Shown here piece by piece: positions 10,454-21,639 of a stretch of 64,000 bases of DNA (positions are counted from its first letter, which is position 1; each line of letters begins with the position of its first letter). The stretch is from Rhizopus sp. PT2906 (lineage: Eukaryota > Mucoromycota > Mucoromycetes > Mucorales > Rhizopodaceae): the NCBI GenBank assembly GCA_025529335.1, contig JAMYHX010000021.1:124001-188000 (forward strand), in the 5' to 3' direction. The position numbers and the translations under genes were made by a program. Under the pieces are notes generated by a model. The model made no database searches, was not told the origin of the DNA, and saw only the letters and a program-made list of their open reading frames with translations.

Positions 10454-12760
10454 ATGCGTTGTAGCAATTGTGGCTCAAATAGAACAGAATCGGATGCTGC
10501 TTCAGGAACCAGTTACTGTATTGACTGTGGTACAGTAAGTATCTAAAATTGTTTAATGCATAAAAATAAAGCTAACTGGGTTGCAAAAGGTACTGGAAGA
10601 AAATACTATTGTTGCAGAAGTCACCTTTGGAGAAACTTCTGGTGGTAGAGCCATTCTCCAAGGTTCATTTGCAGGAGACTCAGGTAATAAATAATTGAAA
10701 TATTTTGCGCAATAATATATAAACTTTTTGGAATAGGTCGTATTGCCGGTGGAGGCTTATTTGGTAGAAACAGAGGAAGAGAAGGACAGGAACAAGCCCT
10801 TGAGAACGGTACAATCCTTATACCTTTTATCTCCTTTTTTGGAACTAATTCTCCCTTTACATATAGGCCGACAAAAAATTGCCAGTCTTGCACACGGTCT
10901 ACGCCTACCAGAACGTTATAGAGAAGCAGCCCAGCGATACTATAATTTAGCCGTTGTCAATCGCTTTACCAGAGGTCGCCGCAGTGAGCACGTTGCTGCC
11001 GTTTGCTTATATGCTGTATGTAGAAGTGAAAAGAGTGCACACATGTTGATCGATTTCTCAGACATTCTTCAAGTAAGATCATTTCATATTATGAAAGCTT
11101 ATTTTTTTTTAACTTCATGTTAGGTCAATGTCTTTACATTAGGTGCTACATTTCTAAAACTCTGTCGAGTGTTGAATCTCAATCTACCCCATGTCGATCC
11201 CTCATTTTATGTTTCGCGATTTGCAGTTGCTCTTGATTTTGGAGACTATACACAAAAAGTCGCACAAGACGCTGTTCGTATTGCACAGCGTATGGACAGA
11301 GATTGGATCGTCACTGGTCGTCGTCCAGCTGGTATCTGTGGTGCCTGTTTACTGATTGCCGCTCGAATGAACGGATTCCGTCGAACGCTTCGTGAGATGA
11401 TTTATGTTGTTAAAGTAGCAGAAGTGACGATTCAAAAGAGATTGAATGAATTCAACCAGACCGAATCATCTAAACTGTCTATTCGCGACTTCAGAACAAT
11501 ATGGTTGGAAAAACGAGCAGATCCACCTTCGTTCCAAAAGAATAGAATGAAAGAGGCTGCCTTGCAATCAATATCAAAAGCAGAAGATGGAAAAGAGGAC
11601 AAATTAGAAATTGATACCGAAACAGATGGAGATAAAACAGTAAAAGTAGTTAGCATAGACAAGAATTCAGATAAATATACAGAGAGTCAATTGAATATAA
11701 CGGAAGAGGATTCAAGTACACAAGTTGATATAAAAGATGACCTACCATCGATACCAGACCTTATTAAAGATAGTCAAAACTTGGACGAAAGTCAAACACA
11801 AATTGCTACTCAGATATCAGTATTAGATGAAGAAGCACATATATCAACACTTGTAGACCAGCTTGGAGATAAGGATGCATCTTATGTGAACATCAAAAAT
11901 AGCCCTGCATTTAACGATTTACCGCCTGAAGAAAAGATGAAGATCATCAAAGCAGCAAGAGAAAAGGTAGCGGGTGAAATGGAAGTTATGTTGAACCCTA
12001 ATCTAGCTGAGGACGCAAAAGAGATTAGTAAAGACCTTGAAAAGTGGATGCAGGATGAATCTGTTAATAAAGCTGCGAAAGAACTTGGTAAGTCGTCTGT
12101 TTCTTATTTTTAAACAAATCCTAATGACATCCTGTAGAAAAAGCAAATAATAAAAAAGAAGGAAAGGACGAAGAAGAAGAAGAGGAGGAGGAGGAGGAGG
12201 AGGAAGAAAACTTGTCGGATGTTGACTGTGATGAAATTGAAGCAATGATCTTGACAGAAGAAGAAGTAGCATTGAAAACAAAAATTTGGTATAACGCAAA
12301 TAAAGAATATCTAGAAGAAATGGCAGTACGCCGAATGGTGGAAAAAGATAGAGGCAAAGACCATAGGAAGAAAGGAGGAACTCGTAAAAGGAAGCCAATA
12401 TCCTCAGCATCCACGCCTGCAGAAGCAGCCAAGCAACTCGTAGCAGCAAAGAAAGTCTCAAAAAAAATAAACCAAGCGGTATTTGACGATATGTTTGAAT
12501 CACCTGAATCAATAGAGAAGATCAAGCAAGACTCATTGAAACGAAAAGCAGACGATGTGGATCTTGACGGCTATGAGGTTGTAGAAGAGTCTGGTGAGTT
12601 ACCGCAGGCAAAGGTGAGAAAGACAGATAAAGATGAAGAACAGGACGAAGATGAGGAAGAAGATGAAGAAGAGGAAATGGTTGCTCCTTATGGAGGATAC
12701 GAGCAGGATCACTATGATTACGAGGATAATTATTATGATTACGGTGACGATGATTTTTAA
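10454..12760 (+). CDS. BRF1: TFIIIB subunit Brf1 (TFIIB-related factor)
   Basis: Brf1 is the TFIIB-like part of TFIIIB that brings RNA polymerase III to tRNA and 5S genes. The ATG at 10454 opens a zinc ribbon (MRCSNCGSNRT ... YCIDCGT) typical of the family. Later exons read VLEENTIVAEVTFGET, RIAGGGLFGRNR, then the two cyclin folds. The first holds LRLPERYREAAQRYYNLA and GRRSEHVAAVCLYAVCR; the second holds DFGDYTQKVAQDAVRIAQRM and TGRRPAGICGACLLIAAR, followed by VAEVTIQKRLNEF. A charged linker leads to the Brf1 homology block near the C-terminus (SDVDCDEIEAMILTEEEV, KIWYNANKEYLEEM), which contacts TBP and Bdp1. The intron near 12090-12136 joins KELEKANNKK in frame. Glutamate-rich and Asp/Tyr-rich tracts flank the block. 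Complete gene. Confidence 0.96.
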
Positions 12761-12951
12761 TGTAAATAAAGCAATAAATAAACGCATTTGTGTATATCTG
12801 TAAATTTTTAAAACTTGCATGAAGGCGCAGCGTTAACCAGCATTTTTTTATTTATTTGATAACAAAAAAAGTTTCCCTTTTTTATATTAAAAATGATAAA
12901 CAAACATTAAAAAGGATGAGATTGGAAAGGGTGGGGGGAATGAAGAATTAT

Positions 12952-14209
12952 TTACAATGTGTTAACATTGCCCAAGTCCTTACAAGCTTGTTGAACTCTC
13001 TTAGTCATAGACTTTTCAGCTTCACGAATGAAGACACGAGGATCGTAGTACTTCTTGTTGGGCTTGTTGGGACCTTCGGGGTTACCAACTTGAGCTTGAA
13101 GGTAGTCCTTTTTGTTTTCATAGAATTCCTTAATACCCTTCCAATAAGCCCATTGGGTGTCGGTATCAACGTTCATCTTGACAACACCGTTGCGGACAGC
13201 TTCGGCAATTTCATCTTCAGTAGATCCGGAACCACCGTGGAAGACGAAGAAGACAGGTTTGGGGTCATCGTTCTGGAGCTTGTCCTTGACGTAAGCCTGG
13301 TGCTTACCCAAGAGTTCGGGATGCAACTTGACGTTACCAGGAGCATAGACGCCATGAACGTTACCGAAACCAGCAGCAATGGAGAAGAGATTGCTTACTT
13401 CCTTGAAAGCCTTGTAGATATCCCAGATATCTTCAGGTTGTGTGTAGAGGGCAGCATTGTCAACACCAGAGTTATCAACACCGTCTTCTTCACCACCAGT
13501 GATACCAATTTCCATTTCGAGCCAACAGTCAATAGCAGCCATTCTCTTGAGGTACTTTAAGCAAATCTCAATGTTTTCTTCCTTGGATTCCTCAGAGAGA
13601 TCAAGCATGTGAGAAGAGAAGAGAGGTTCACCGTGAGCCTTGTAGTATTGCTCATCAGCTTCGAGCATACCTATTGTTTAAATGTTAGTTTAGCATAAAG
13701 TAAGTCAGGTGAGAAAATAAAATTACCATCAAACCAAGGCAAGAGCTTCTTTGCACAGTGGTCAGAGTGAACGACGACGGGAATACCATAGGCCTTGGCG
13801 ACGGCACGGACGTACTAATGACGTGTTAACTTTGTGATATATCTATTTTTTGTTATGAGGGTACCTGAGCACCAGCGACGGCACCAATGATGGAAGCTTC
13901 TTGGTTCTTGTTATCTAAACCCTTACCGGCAAAGTAAGCAGAACCACCTTGAGAGAATTGAATGATGATAGGGGAGTTGATATCACGAGCAGCTTCAAGA
14001 GCAGCATTAACGGTACTTTAAAACAGTTAATAACACGGAACAGAAAAAAAAACCTGGGGTACCCCACATGATTATATTTTTTTTCTTTACCTGGTAGAAG
14101 TACAGTTGATAGCAGGAATAGCAAAGTTATTAGCACGAGCGTATTCAAAGAGCTTTAAGAGATTCTTGCCAGTAACGACGCCAGGAGGAACAATATCAAG
14201 GAGACCCAT
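12952..14209 (-). CDS. FBA1: Fructose-bisphosphate aldolase, class II
   Basis: This is the zinc-dependent aldolase of glycolysis and gluconeogenesis, cleaving fructose 1,6-bisphosphate to dihydroxyacetone phosphate and glyceraldehyde 3-phosphate in the cytosol. Exons on the minus strand begin MGLLDIVPPGVVTGKNLLKL (ATG at 14207-14209) and continue through SPIIIQFSQGGSAYFAGKGL and GIPVVVHSDHCAKKLLPWFDG, where HSDHC carries the metal and catalytic residues. HGEPLFSSHMLDLSEE, FHGGSGSTEDEI (phosphate loop) and VVKMNVDTDTQWAYW follow. The C-terminus GNVNTL matches the family's usual end. Three introns split the first half; the last exon of 239 codons is uninterrupted. Codons are strongly biased (many GGT, AAG, ACC), as expected of a highly expressed gene. 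Confidence 0.98.
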
Positions 14210-15600
14210 TTTAACTTGAGTTTATGAAAATTGAAAAGAAGAAAGAAGAGAAAAGAAGTATGTAAATCTCTTTTTAAAGTTTTTTAGAAAAAGTTTACAT
14301 CATTTCAATATTAACTTTCCGATGGACCTTGCCTGGGAAATAATTGAGGGAAAAAGGTAAAGAGGAAGAGCCTTTTTGTGTGATCCGGATATTTCCGTTT
14401 AGTTGCTTATGAAAAATAAAAATAAAAATAAAAAAGTCCCGGAGTGAATACTTGCATTAGTTCCTTTGGATCATTTCTGTAAAATTATTAAATCTCGCGT
14501 CTTATTGTTTGATTCCAACTTTAATCGGTTTGATCCATCATTAAACCATAATTTATTATATTTGAGCTCTTCTTTTTTAGATAAACTCGGTTGTAATAAA
14601 AGAGAACCTACTGCTTAATTTGTTGGAAGAGAATACCCCGAAAAGCGGGCTGTCAATTTATTTTTTGATGAAGTACTCAAAAAGGACCATTGTCATGCAA
14701 AGAAAGAAACCCTTTCACGAATAAAAGAGAAAAGAGAAAATAGTGTGAATGTTACATATTGATCAGCTTGTTAACACACTTGTCTGCATTAATTAAATCC
14801 CCTTCTTAAAGGTACCAGGAACAAGTGGAGATATTCATGAATGCACTATGATCACATCAAAACTGAACGCGTTCGACGTCATCCTTTCATGACATTGATT
14901 ATATTATACTTTGAGTGTATCAATAACTAATGTATTTTATGTAGCCTCTTTTTGTTTCCTGCCTTTGAATAGAAAGCATTTAGTTTACATACGCTTACAC
15001 CGAGTACAGTCTATCCACATATTTTTTTTTTAAAAAAAAAAAAGAACGTGTAAATTTGAAAAAGTAAACGATCTCTACAGCTCTTCCCCTTCCCCTTATT
15101 GATAATACATGAGATTATTTAAAAGAATTCTTTAGTTTTACTAATTAAGCTGGCTAATTCGTGTACTGCATTTGAAGTACTTATTAATAACTAATGGACT
15201 CTCAATTTCGCTTTTTACAAAGTGTATAACGGGAGTTTGAATGACACACAGATTTAGACCTTGACCGTATTAGTAAATCACTGGATCAAGGGATGAACGC
15301 CAAAGCTTCTTTAAATATCTATTACTGCTATAATTTAAACTTACAAAATAGTCGAATTGTTTATTAAATGTTATTCTTACGCGTACACATGATATGTAAA
15401 AAGAGGGGGGTAAATCTTCGCTTTTTTATACATGGACAGAATAACACTAATTCCTAGGCCACTTTTTTTACTAGTAAAAAAGAAGGCTGCCCACACCTAT
15501 AAAAAGCGTTTTGTTTGTTTGTTTGACTAGAAAAGAGATAGAAAATAGTATGATGTGTTAGTGTTAAATATGATGATGCTATTTTAATGATAATAAAATA
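14210..15600. other. Long non-coding gap upstream of FBA1
   Basis: About 1.4 kb separate the FBA1 start from the LSM6 stop; both genes are on the minus strand, so this should contain the FBA1 promoter. The sequence is AT-rich with pyrimidine and purine runs just above the FBA1 start and a T10-A12 palindrome at 15022-15043. No ORF with family features, repeat or tRNA was found. Confidence 0.5.
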
Positions 15601-15950
15601 TTATGCAGTTTTATCTGCACTGATATATAAAACTAAGTCAACGTTAGATTACACACTATATTATCATCTATCAAACACACATCTTACCATTGTTGCCTCT
15701 AATGAATGTATCTCCATATCTGTTCTTTAATCGACCATCAACATATTCTTCTGTATTTTCTAACGCGATATTCATATAACCATCCAAACAAGCCAATGTT
15801 CCTAATCATGCTTTTTATTAATCTGCATTTCATTCATCTTCAATAATTACCTTTATAGTCAATACCAGAATTAAGCTTCACTTTAACAGGTTGGCCCAGT
15901 ACAGTGCTTAGAAAGTCAGTAGGTGATCTTGACTTTTGTTGATTCTCCAT
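15601..15950 (-). CDS. LSM6: U6 snRNA-associated Sm-like protein LSm6
   Basis: LSm6 is part of the LSm1-7 ring (mRNA decay) and the LSm2-8 ring (U6 snRNA 3' end). Three minus-strand exons join in frame: MENQQKSRSPTDFLSTVLGQ to DYK, then GTLACLDGYMNIALENTEEY to RGNN, then LYISADKTA, with one valine codon split across the last intron. The Sm1 motif (VKVKLNSGIDYKGTLACLDGYMNIAL) and the Sm2 motif (FIRGNNVLYI) are both complete, and the protein is the usual length of about 80 residues. It is very close to animal LSm6, more so than yeast Lsm6. The gene is head to head with the thioesterase gene. Confidence 0.96.
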
Positions 15951-16290
15951 AAGATTTTATTATAAAGAAAAAAAAAGAAAAAGAAAAACTAAGCTGAAGC
16001 GTCAGTTTGTGACGAAACAGTCACTTTTGTCACATCAAACATATCAGCTTCTTGTTTTAGTTGGTCAGTCTTTCCCCTCTTTTCCCTTTATTTCACATGC
16101 ACACACTTTCTCATCTATCCACTCTCTCTCTCTCTTTCTTTCTCCTTCTTTGCTTATTTAAAGAGCTCGTAAGCCTTTATAATGTCAATTTGTGAAAAAA
16201 AGCAACCTATTTACATGTTCAACTTCCGCATTAGAGCTTGTCTTTTCCCTCTCCATTTTTCCATTTTTCTCTCTCTCTCTTTTTTATTTA

Positions 16291-16975
16291 ATGATACCTT
16301 CGGTTGTTCTAAGATCACCTCAACTTGTGCAAAAAGTATTAAAGGTACAATGGATGAGCTCATCAATATCACTTTATTCTTATATGATATAAATAGAGCT
16401 TCCACGCTGCGGGTGGATATGATGCGCTTGTCTTACCTGGAGTAAAGCATTACAATACACAATTGCCCTTTAATGACACTTGATTTTTTTTTCTTTTGAT
16501 AGCTCAAATTGGTTGATACTAAGGATGGTAGTGTTTCTGCCGAGTTTCAGATAGAAAAGAAACATTTGGTAAGATTACTTGTTCTATCGAGCCATCTCTA
16601 TCTATCATTCATCTAATTCTGCCTATTAGAATCGCTTAGAGTCCGTCCATGGTGGTCTTTTGGCTACAGCAGTAGGTGCTCCGCCTTGTTTTTATTTTGT
16701 TTAGTCAACAGACCCACTGATATTTAATCTATTCAAAGGTAGATATTGGTGGATCGTTAGCGATTGCTTCCAAGGGATTGTATGCTACAGGTGTTAGTAC
16801 AGATATCAACATCAGTTACATTAGTGGAGCAAAGCTAGGAGAGACCATTACACTCAAGGCTAGAGTGGATAAATTAGGAAAGACATTAGCTTTTACAACT
16901 GTAGAATTGTATGCCAAGGATCGCTTAGGTACGATGACTACTTCAGCTTATAGTTTATTAACCAAACAATCATAG
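16291..16975 (+). CDS. Hotdog-fold acyl-CoA thioesterase, ACOT13/THEM2-like
   Basis: Members hydrolyse medium- and long-chain acyl-CoA; animal THEM2 is mitochondrial. Exons were joined as MIPSVVLRSPQLVQKVLK (from 16291), SFHAAGGYDALVLPG (16397-16441), LKLVDTKDGSVSAEFQIEKK, NRLESVHGGLLATAV, and the last exon from about 16740. NRLESVHGGLLATAVVDIGG matches the active-site segment, with the HGG turn and the following aspartate. GVSTDINISYISGAKLGETI and LGKTLAFTTVELYAKD are the other conserved strands. Length is about 140 residues, as in the family. An ATG further up (16192, same frame) would add a hydrophobic leader that could be a targeting signal, but that stretch is low in complexity. Introns are about 50 bp. 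Confidence 0.88.
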
Positions 16976-17383
16976 TTGCGTTAGGAAGACATAATAAATT
17001 TGTGGCCATGGCATACAAACACCCCGAAAATGAATTAAAGGACTAAAGTATTCTCTACACCATTTTAGACACAGTGAATAAAGATTGACAGCTAAAGAAT
17101 GATTGCTCAGATGAATCCATAAATGCTCATAATCTATGATAATCACTAGTTTACTAAGCAAGCGTGTGTCTATAATTGTATGCTTCAATGCAGCCCATTC
17201 AATTTATAATTTAAGATCCCGTTTGTGTTCAAGTGACGTGCCGCTCAAAGGAACCTTCACTGTCTTTCTTTTTTTTTTATATTTATTTCATCTTGTATAA
17301 AAAGAAACAAGACTTGTAGATTCTGATAATAACTCTGCTACAAATCACTTCTTGACAACAATTTATTAAACAACCCTTTCAAG
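16976..17383 (+). other. Spacer between thioesterase and AP-1 genes
   Basis: About 400 bp with a pyrimidine run at 17262-17280 and a TATAAAA-like sequence (TTGTATAAAAAG) at 17294-17305, about 80 bp before the AP-1 start, which is a plausible core promoter. The minus-strand frame at 16970-17188 has no protein features. Confidence 0.4.
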
Positions 17384-19749
17384 ATGATGAACAGTATTAA
17401 TAAAATTTCGCAAGAAATCCTTGCGAAATTACCTCTCTTTAGACTGAAAGGTACACACACCCACACACCCACACACACGCAAAAAAAAAGAAAACAATGT
17501 ATACTAATGTTATTCAAAAGACCTCATTAGAGCAGTAAGGGCTTGCAAGACTGCAGCTGAAGAAAGAGCAGTAATTCAAAAAGAAAGTGCCAACATTAGA
17601 ACAGCCTTCAAAAGTGAAAATCCTGATACACGCCATACCAATGTTGCAAAATTACTCTATATTCACATGCTCGGCTATCCTGCACATTTTGGTCAAATGG
17701 AGTGCTTAAAATTAGTTGCAAGTCCTAAATATGCTGATAAACGATTGGGTTACTTGGGTATTATGCTTCTCATTGACGAAAAGACAGAAGTGTTGACCTT
17801 GGTGACAAACAGCTTAAAAAAGTAAATATCAATAGAAAACACAAACAGGGAAACTAACTCCAATATAGTGACTTAAACCACAGTAATATGTTTGTAGTCG
17901 GTTTAGCATTATGTACAATGGGAAATATTTCTTCTTCAGAAATGGCTCGTGATTTATGCTCAGAGGTAGAAAAGTTGATGGGAAGCTCAAATACATATAT
18001 TCGTAAAAAGGTATAAATGACCTACAAGCAAAAAAGGAAGAGCTAAAGATTTACTCTATATATCTCATCAGGCGGCTCTATGTGCCTTACGTATTATTTC
18101 TAGAGTACCAGAGTTACATGAAAACTTTTTATCCAAAGCAAAATCTCTGTTAAACGACCGTAGTCATGGTGTACTTATCACCGGCATCACCTTGGTAACA
18201 GAGATATGTCAACAGAATCCGGAAATAATTCCTACGTTCAGAAAGGTACACCCATCTTTTTCATTTGAACATCATACTCACAACAGACATATAGGCTGTT
18301 CCTTTACTTGTCAGACATCTCAAAAACCTTACCAGTGCTGGATTTTCTCCAGAACATGATGTTACAGGTGTCACCGATCCTTTCCTTCAAATCAAGATAC
18401 TCCGCTTACTACGTATACTCGCTAAAGGTGATCGTGAAGCATCCGAAGCGATGAATGATATCCTTGCCCAGGTTGCAACGAACACGGAAAACACGAAAAA
18501 TGTGGGCAATTCGATTCTATATGAAACCGTGTTGACTATTATGAATATTGAAAGTGAAGCTGGCTTGCGTGTATTGGCGATCAATATTCTAGGAAAGTTC
18601 TTGAGCAATAGAGATAATAATATCAGGTAATTATATGCTATTGCATATCAGCATTCCCTTTGATTTACTTGTATTACAGATATGTCGCATTGGAGACACT
18701 AAACAAGACAGTCGGTATAGAAACACAAGCGGTTCAAAGACATCGTAATATCATCCTTGATTGTCTTCGAGACGGTGATATTTCCATCCGTCGTCGTGCT
18801 TTGGAATTGAGCTTTGCGCTGATCAATGAAGGAAATGTGCGAGTATTGACACGTGAGTTACTCGCTTTCTTGGAAGTAGCCGATACGGAATTCAAACAAG
18901 GAATGACAACAAAGATTGCACTTGCTGCAGATAGGTTTGCTCCCAATAAGCGCTGGCATATTGATACAATGCTTCGTATGCTTAAATTAGCTGGAAACTA
19001 TGTTCGTGAAGAAGTCCTTGCTGGCTTTATTAGTCTTATTGCCAGTTCGAGTGATCTGCAGCAATACACTGTCCAGAAGCTGTATGCAGCATTGAAGCAG
19101 GACATTTCTCAAGAAGGTTTAGTATTAGCAGGTGTTTGGGTTATTGGTGAATATGGTGATGTACTCGTCAGCAGCGGCGCGTTTGAAGAAGAAGAAGGCG
19201 TGGTCATTGAAGTATCTGACAGCTTAGTCATCGGATTGCTCCAATCCATTCTTTTGGGACCCTATGCCAATCAAGTGACACGTGAGTACGTGACAACTGC
19301 TCTGATGAAACTGTCATCTCGTCTGTCAGATGCAAGTGCTCAATCCAAGATCAAAGAATTACTTAATCAGTACACTGTCAGCATGGAGGCTGAAATACAG
19401 CAACGTGCTGTTGAATATACCAACTTGTTCTCATACGACTCTATTCGACCCGCCATTTTGGAACGTATGCCTGTTCCCGAACCTCGTACTATTATCGCAA
19501 ACAACTCTACTTCGGACAACACTCATACTGGACACATCGCGTCTTCTGGCAAGGCTAACGGTCCTTCAGATCAAGACCTGCTTTTGGACCTTATGGGTGT
19601 TGGAACAAGCGGAGGTGGTGATATAGGCGGTGGTGATAGCTCTGATATTATGGCGCAAAGTCCTACCACGGTCATGTCGCCTCAGCAACCCAAGGCCTCT
19701 AATGCAGACTTGCTAGCTGACCTCTTTGGAGGTTCTTCTTCTGTTGCAC

Positions 19750-19789
<40 letters not shown>

Positions 19790-20347
19790 AAGTACAACAT
19801 CGTCAAGTATGAATAATGACTTGATGAATCTCTTGGGAGATAGTCAAGCACAGACATCAAAGTCTGTACAGCCTTCTGTAGATCCCTTGGAAGCTTTGGG
19901 CCAATCCTTCTCAATAACCACATCCTCCAGCCCTGCGAATGATTCTGCTAAAGGCTATGTGGCCTACTCAAAGAACGGACTTATCATCCGTCTTGTGCCC
20001 TCTAAAGATCGTACAAACCCAGCTATTATTAATATACAAGTCTTATTCATAAACAATGGACAAGCAACTATCAATAACCTACAGTTTCAGGCTGCCGTAC
20101 CCAAGAGCCAACGTTTACAGATGAATGCGGCCACGAGTAATGTGGTTCAACCTAATGGTACAGAAAAGCAGCTAATGCGAGTAAACAATCCACAACAGGT
20201 AAGAGCATACAAGTAGCAATCAAACCACGGTAACTAATACTCTTTAAGACAACGGTTAAACTTCGATTACGTATATCTTATGATGTAGCAGGAGAAAGGA
20301 TAGATGATATTGCACAATATGGGCCATTCCCTGAAGGTGCATTCTAA
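17384..20347 (+). CDS. APL4: AP-1 clathrin adaptor, gamma-adaptin subunit
   Basis: Gamma-adaptin is a large subunit of AP-1, which sorts cargo into clathrin vesicles at the trans-Golgi network and endosomes. The trunk reads LRLK|DLIRAVRACKTAAEERAVIQKE, then LLYIHMLGYPAHFGQMECLKL, RLGYLGIMLLIDE and later alpha-solenoid repeats; RHIDT-like NKRWHIDTMLRMLKLAGNYV marks adaptins. The exon from about 18680 runs unbroken for over 500 codons into the hinge. The hinge is low in complexity, with LLLDLMG and NADLLADLFGG, which resemble clathrin-box and accessory motifs, and a run of about 13 threonines from an ACT repeat at 19752-19789. The C-terminal ear domain (GYVAYSKNGLIIRLVPSK ... ISYDVAGERIDDIAQYGPFP) is complete across the last intron (about 20199-20248). 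Gamma type fits because the ear is short (about 115 residues). Confidence 0.95.
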
Positions 20348-21198
20348 ATGACATAAAAAAAGGACAGACTAATGATATATATTGTACTTTTGTGCTATTA
20401 AATATTTTGTATTTACAACATACGCTTTGTTCTGTGTAATGATTTATTGAATATGACGTCTAATGCACTTGGGCCATAGTGTTGTTAATTGTATTCATCT
20501 TATTAGAAACGCTTTCTTTATTTAACTAGAAGACTAATGAATAAAGAATAACGTCTTATTCATTCTATACTTACCGAGGCGTTAAGGAATGCACTGCTGT
20601 TATGGACAGCGCATTAAATCCAGGGAGTACCGTTAATCTTTTGAAGGTTTTTTGAAAGGGGGACTTTCATTGTCGTGTTTTGATTTGTAAACAAAGATAC
20701 CATATATATTTAATGTATTATTCACATCGCGATTCCAAACCGTAACACAAGATTCATACTTGAGGACAGAGTGTACTCTTCGCTTTGATCCAGTAATTGA
20801 GATATTATTTAACTGTTTGGATTTGCACTTGTTACAGATATGACTCGTTAAATGCTCGTCAACATAAACAAATTCGGTTCACCGTTGGATTGTTTGCATT
20901 TTCGTTTGATTTCTTCAGTAATATGTCTAGTAGGTGCAGCTCGTTTTCATTTCATACTTGAACAAAAAGAACCGTCTCCGAACGCAATGATCCGCTTCCG
21001 TTGAGAGAAGGAAGGGAGGTCAGCAGGAGGTAAAGGTACATATTTACTTTTGTTTGGGTTTGATTTTTAGCGTCAACTGTGCTTGTTTTGCCATACTTTT
21101 TGCTGTTATCAAAGAGTCTTTTAAAATTAATCTAAATGACACTCCTGGTGTTCTTTTAGCCTTCTTGTAACCACATAAATCAGGGTATTATTCCAAGT
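20348..21198. other. Non-coding stretch before the mobile-element island
   Basis: No gene was found in these 850 bp after AP-1. They include a GGAAGGGAGGTCAGCAGGAGG purine tract near 21008 and an intron-acceptor-like TTTTTAG at 21064-21070, but no frame with family features. It may be older, further decayed element sequence. Confidence 0.4.
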
Positions 21199-21463
21199 TT
21201 GTTGTTCGGATACGTCCATGTTCTGTACTTATGCTTACATGTCTTTTCTGTTGGGTTAAACAAATGTTGTCATTGTAGAAATGTGATTACTACTGATGGT
21301 TATGCTGTATCTTTTATGTTTAAGAAAACTGTCTCCATCCAAGATGAACCTAGAAGAGAACCAAAGACACCCGGAGGATTTTGCTGATATAGTTGACGAT
21401 GCTGAAATTTGGGCTGTTGATTCTGGTATATCAACTATCTTTACTGCAGTTGATTCTATGTAA
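21199..21463 (+). pseudogene. Short remnant resembling TnpB/Fanzor (OrfB) nuclease
   Basis: Two overlapping plus-strand frames, offset by one frameshift, read like consecutive pieces of one protein. The first (21199-21387) ends in CRNVITTDGYAVSFMFKK, where a TDG...SxxF motif resembles the segment before the nuclease domain in eukaryotic TnpB homologues (Fanzors). The second (21344-21463) reads EIWAVDSGISTIFTAVDS, which resembles the RuvC-I motif of that family; the usual form is D-P-G, here D-S-G. The order and spacing fit. Nothing like the later RuvC motifs or zinc finger is seen after the stop at 21461, so at most a small fragment remains. The assignment is by motif memory alone and needs a profile search. 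It lies about 180 bp from a Helitron fragment on the other strand. Confidence 0.4.
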
Positions 21464-21639
21464 ACTTTTTGGAACATTTCCTTATTAACTAATCATATTT
21501 TCTTTAATAGCAAAATGTTGGAATGAAAAGTTGTTCCACTTTTGACACACTGCACATCTTACTGTGATCCTTAAAGTAGTTATCCTTATAAAAGTAATGA
21601 ATAAGGATACTAAAATGATACACGATGGTCAAGGATCAT

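Noticed and set aside
12856..13560. 234-residue plus-strand ORF over the aldolase gene
   Set aside because: It is the complement of the highly codon-biased FBA1 last exon, which often leaves the antisense frame open.
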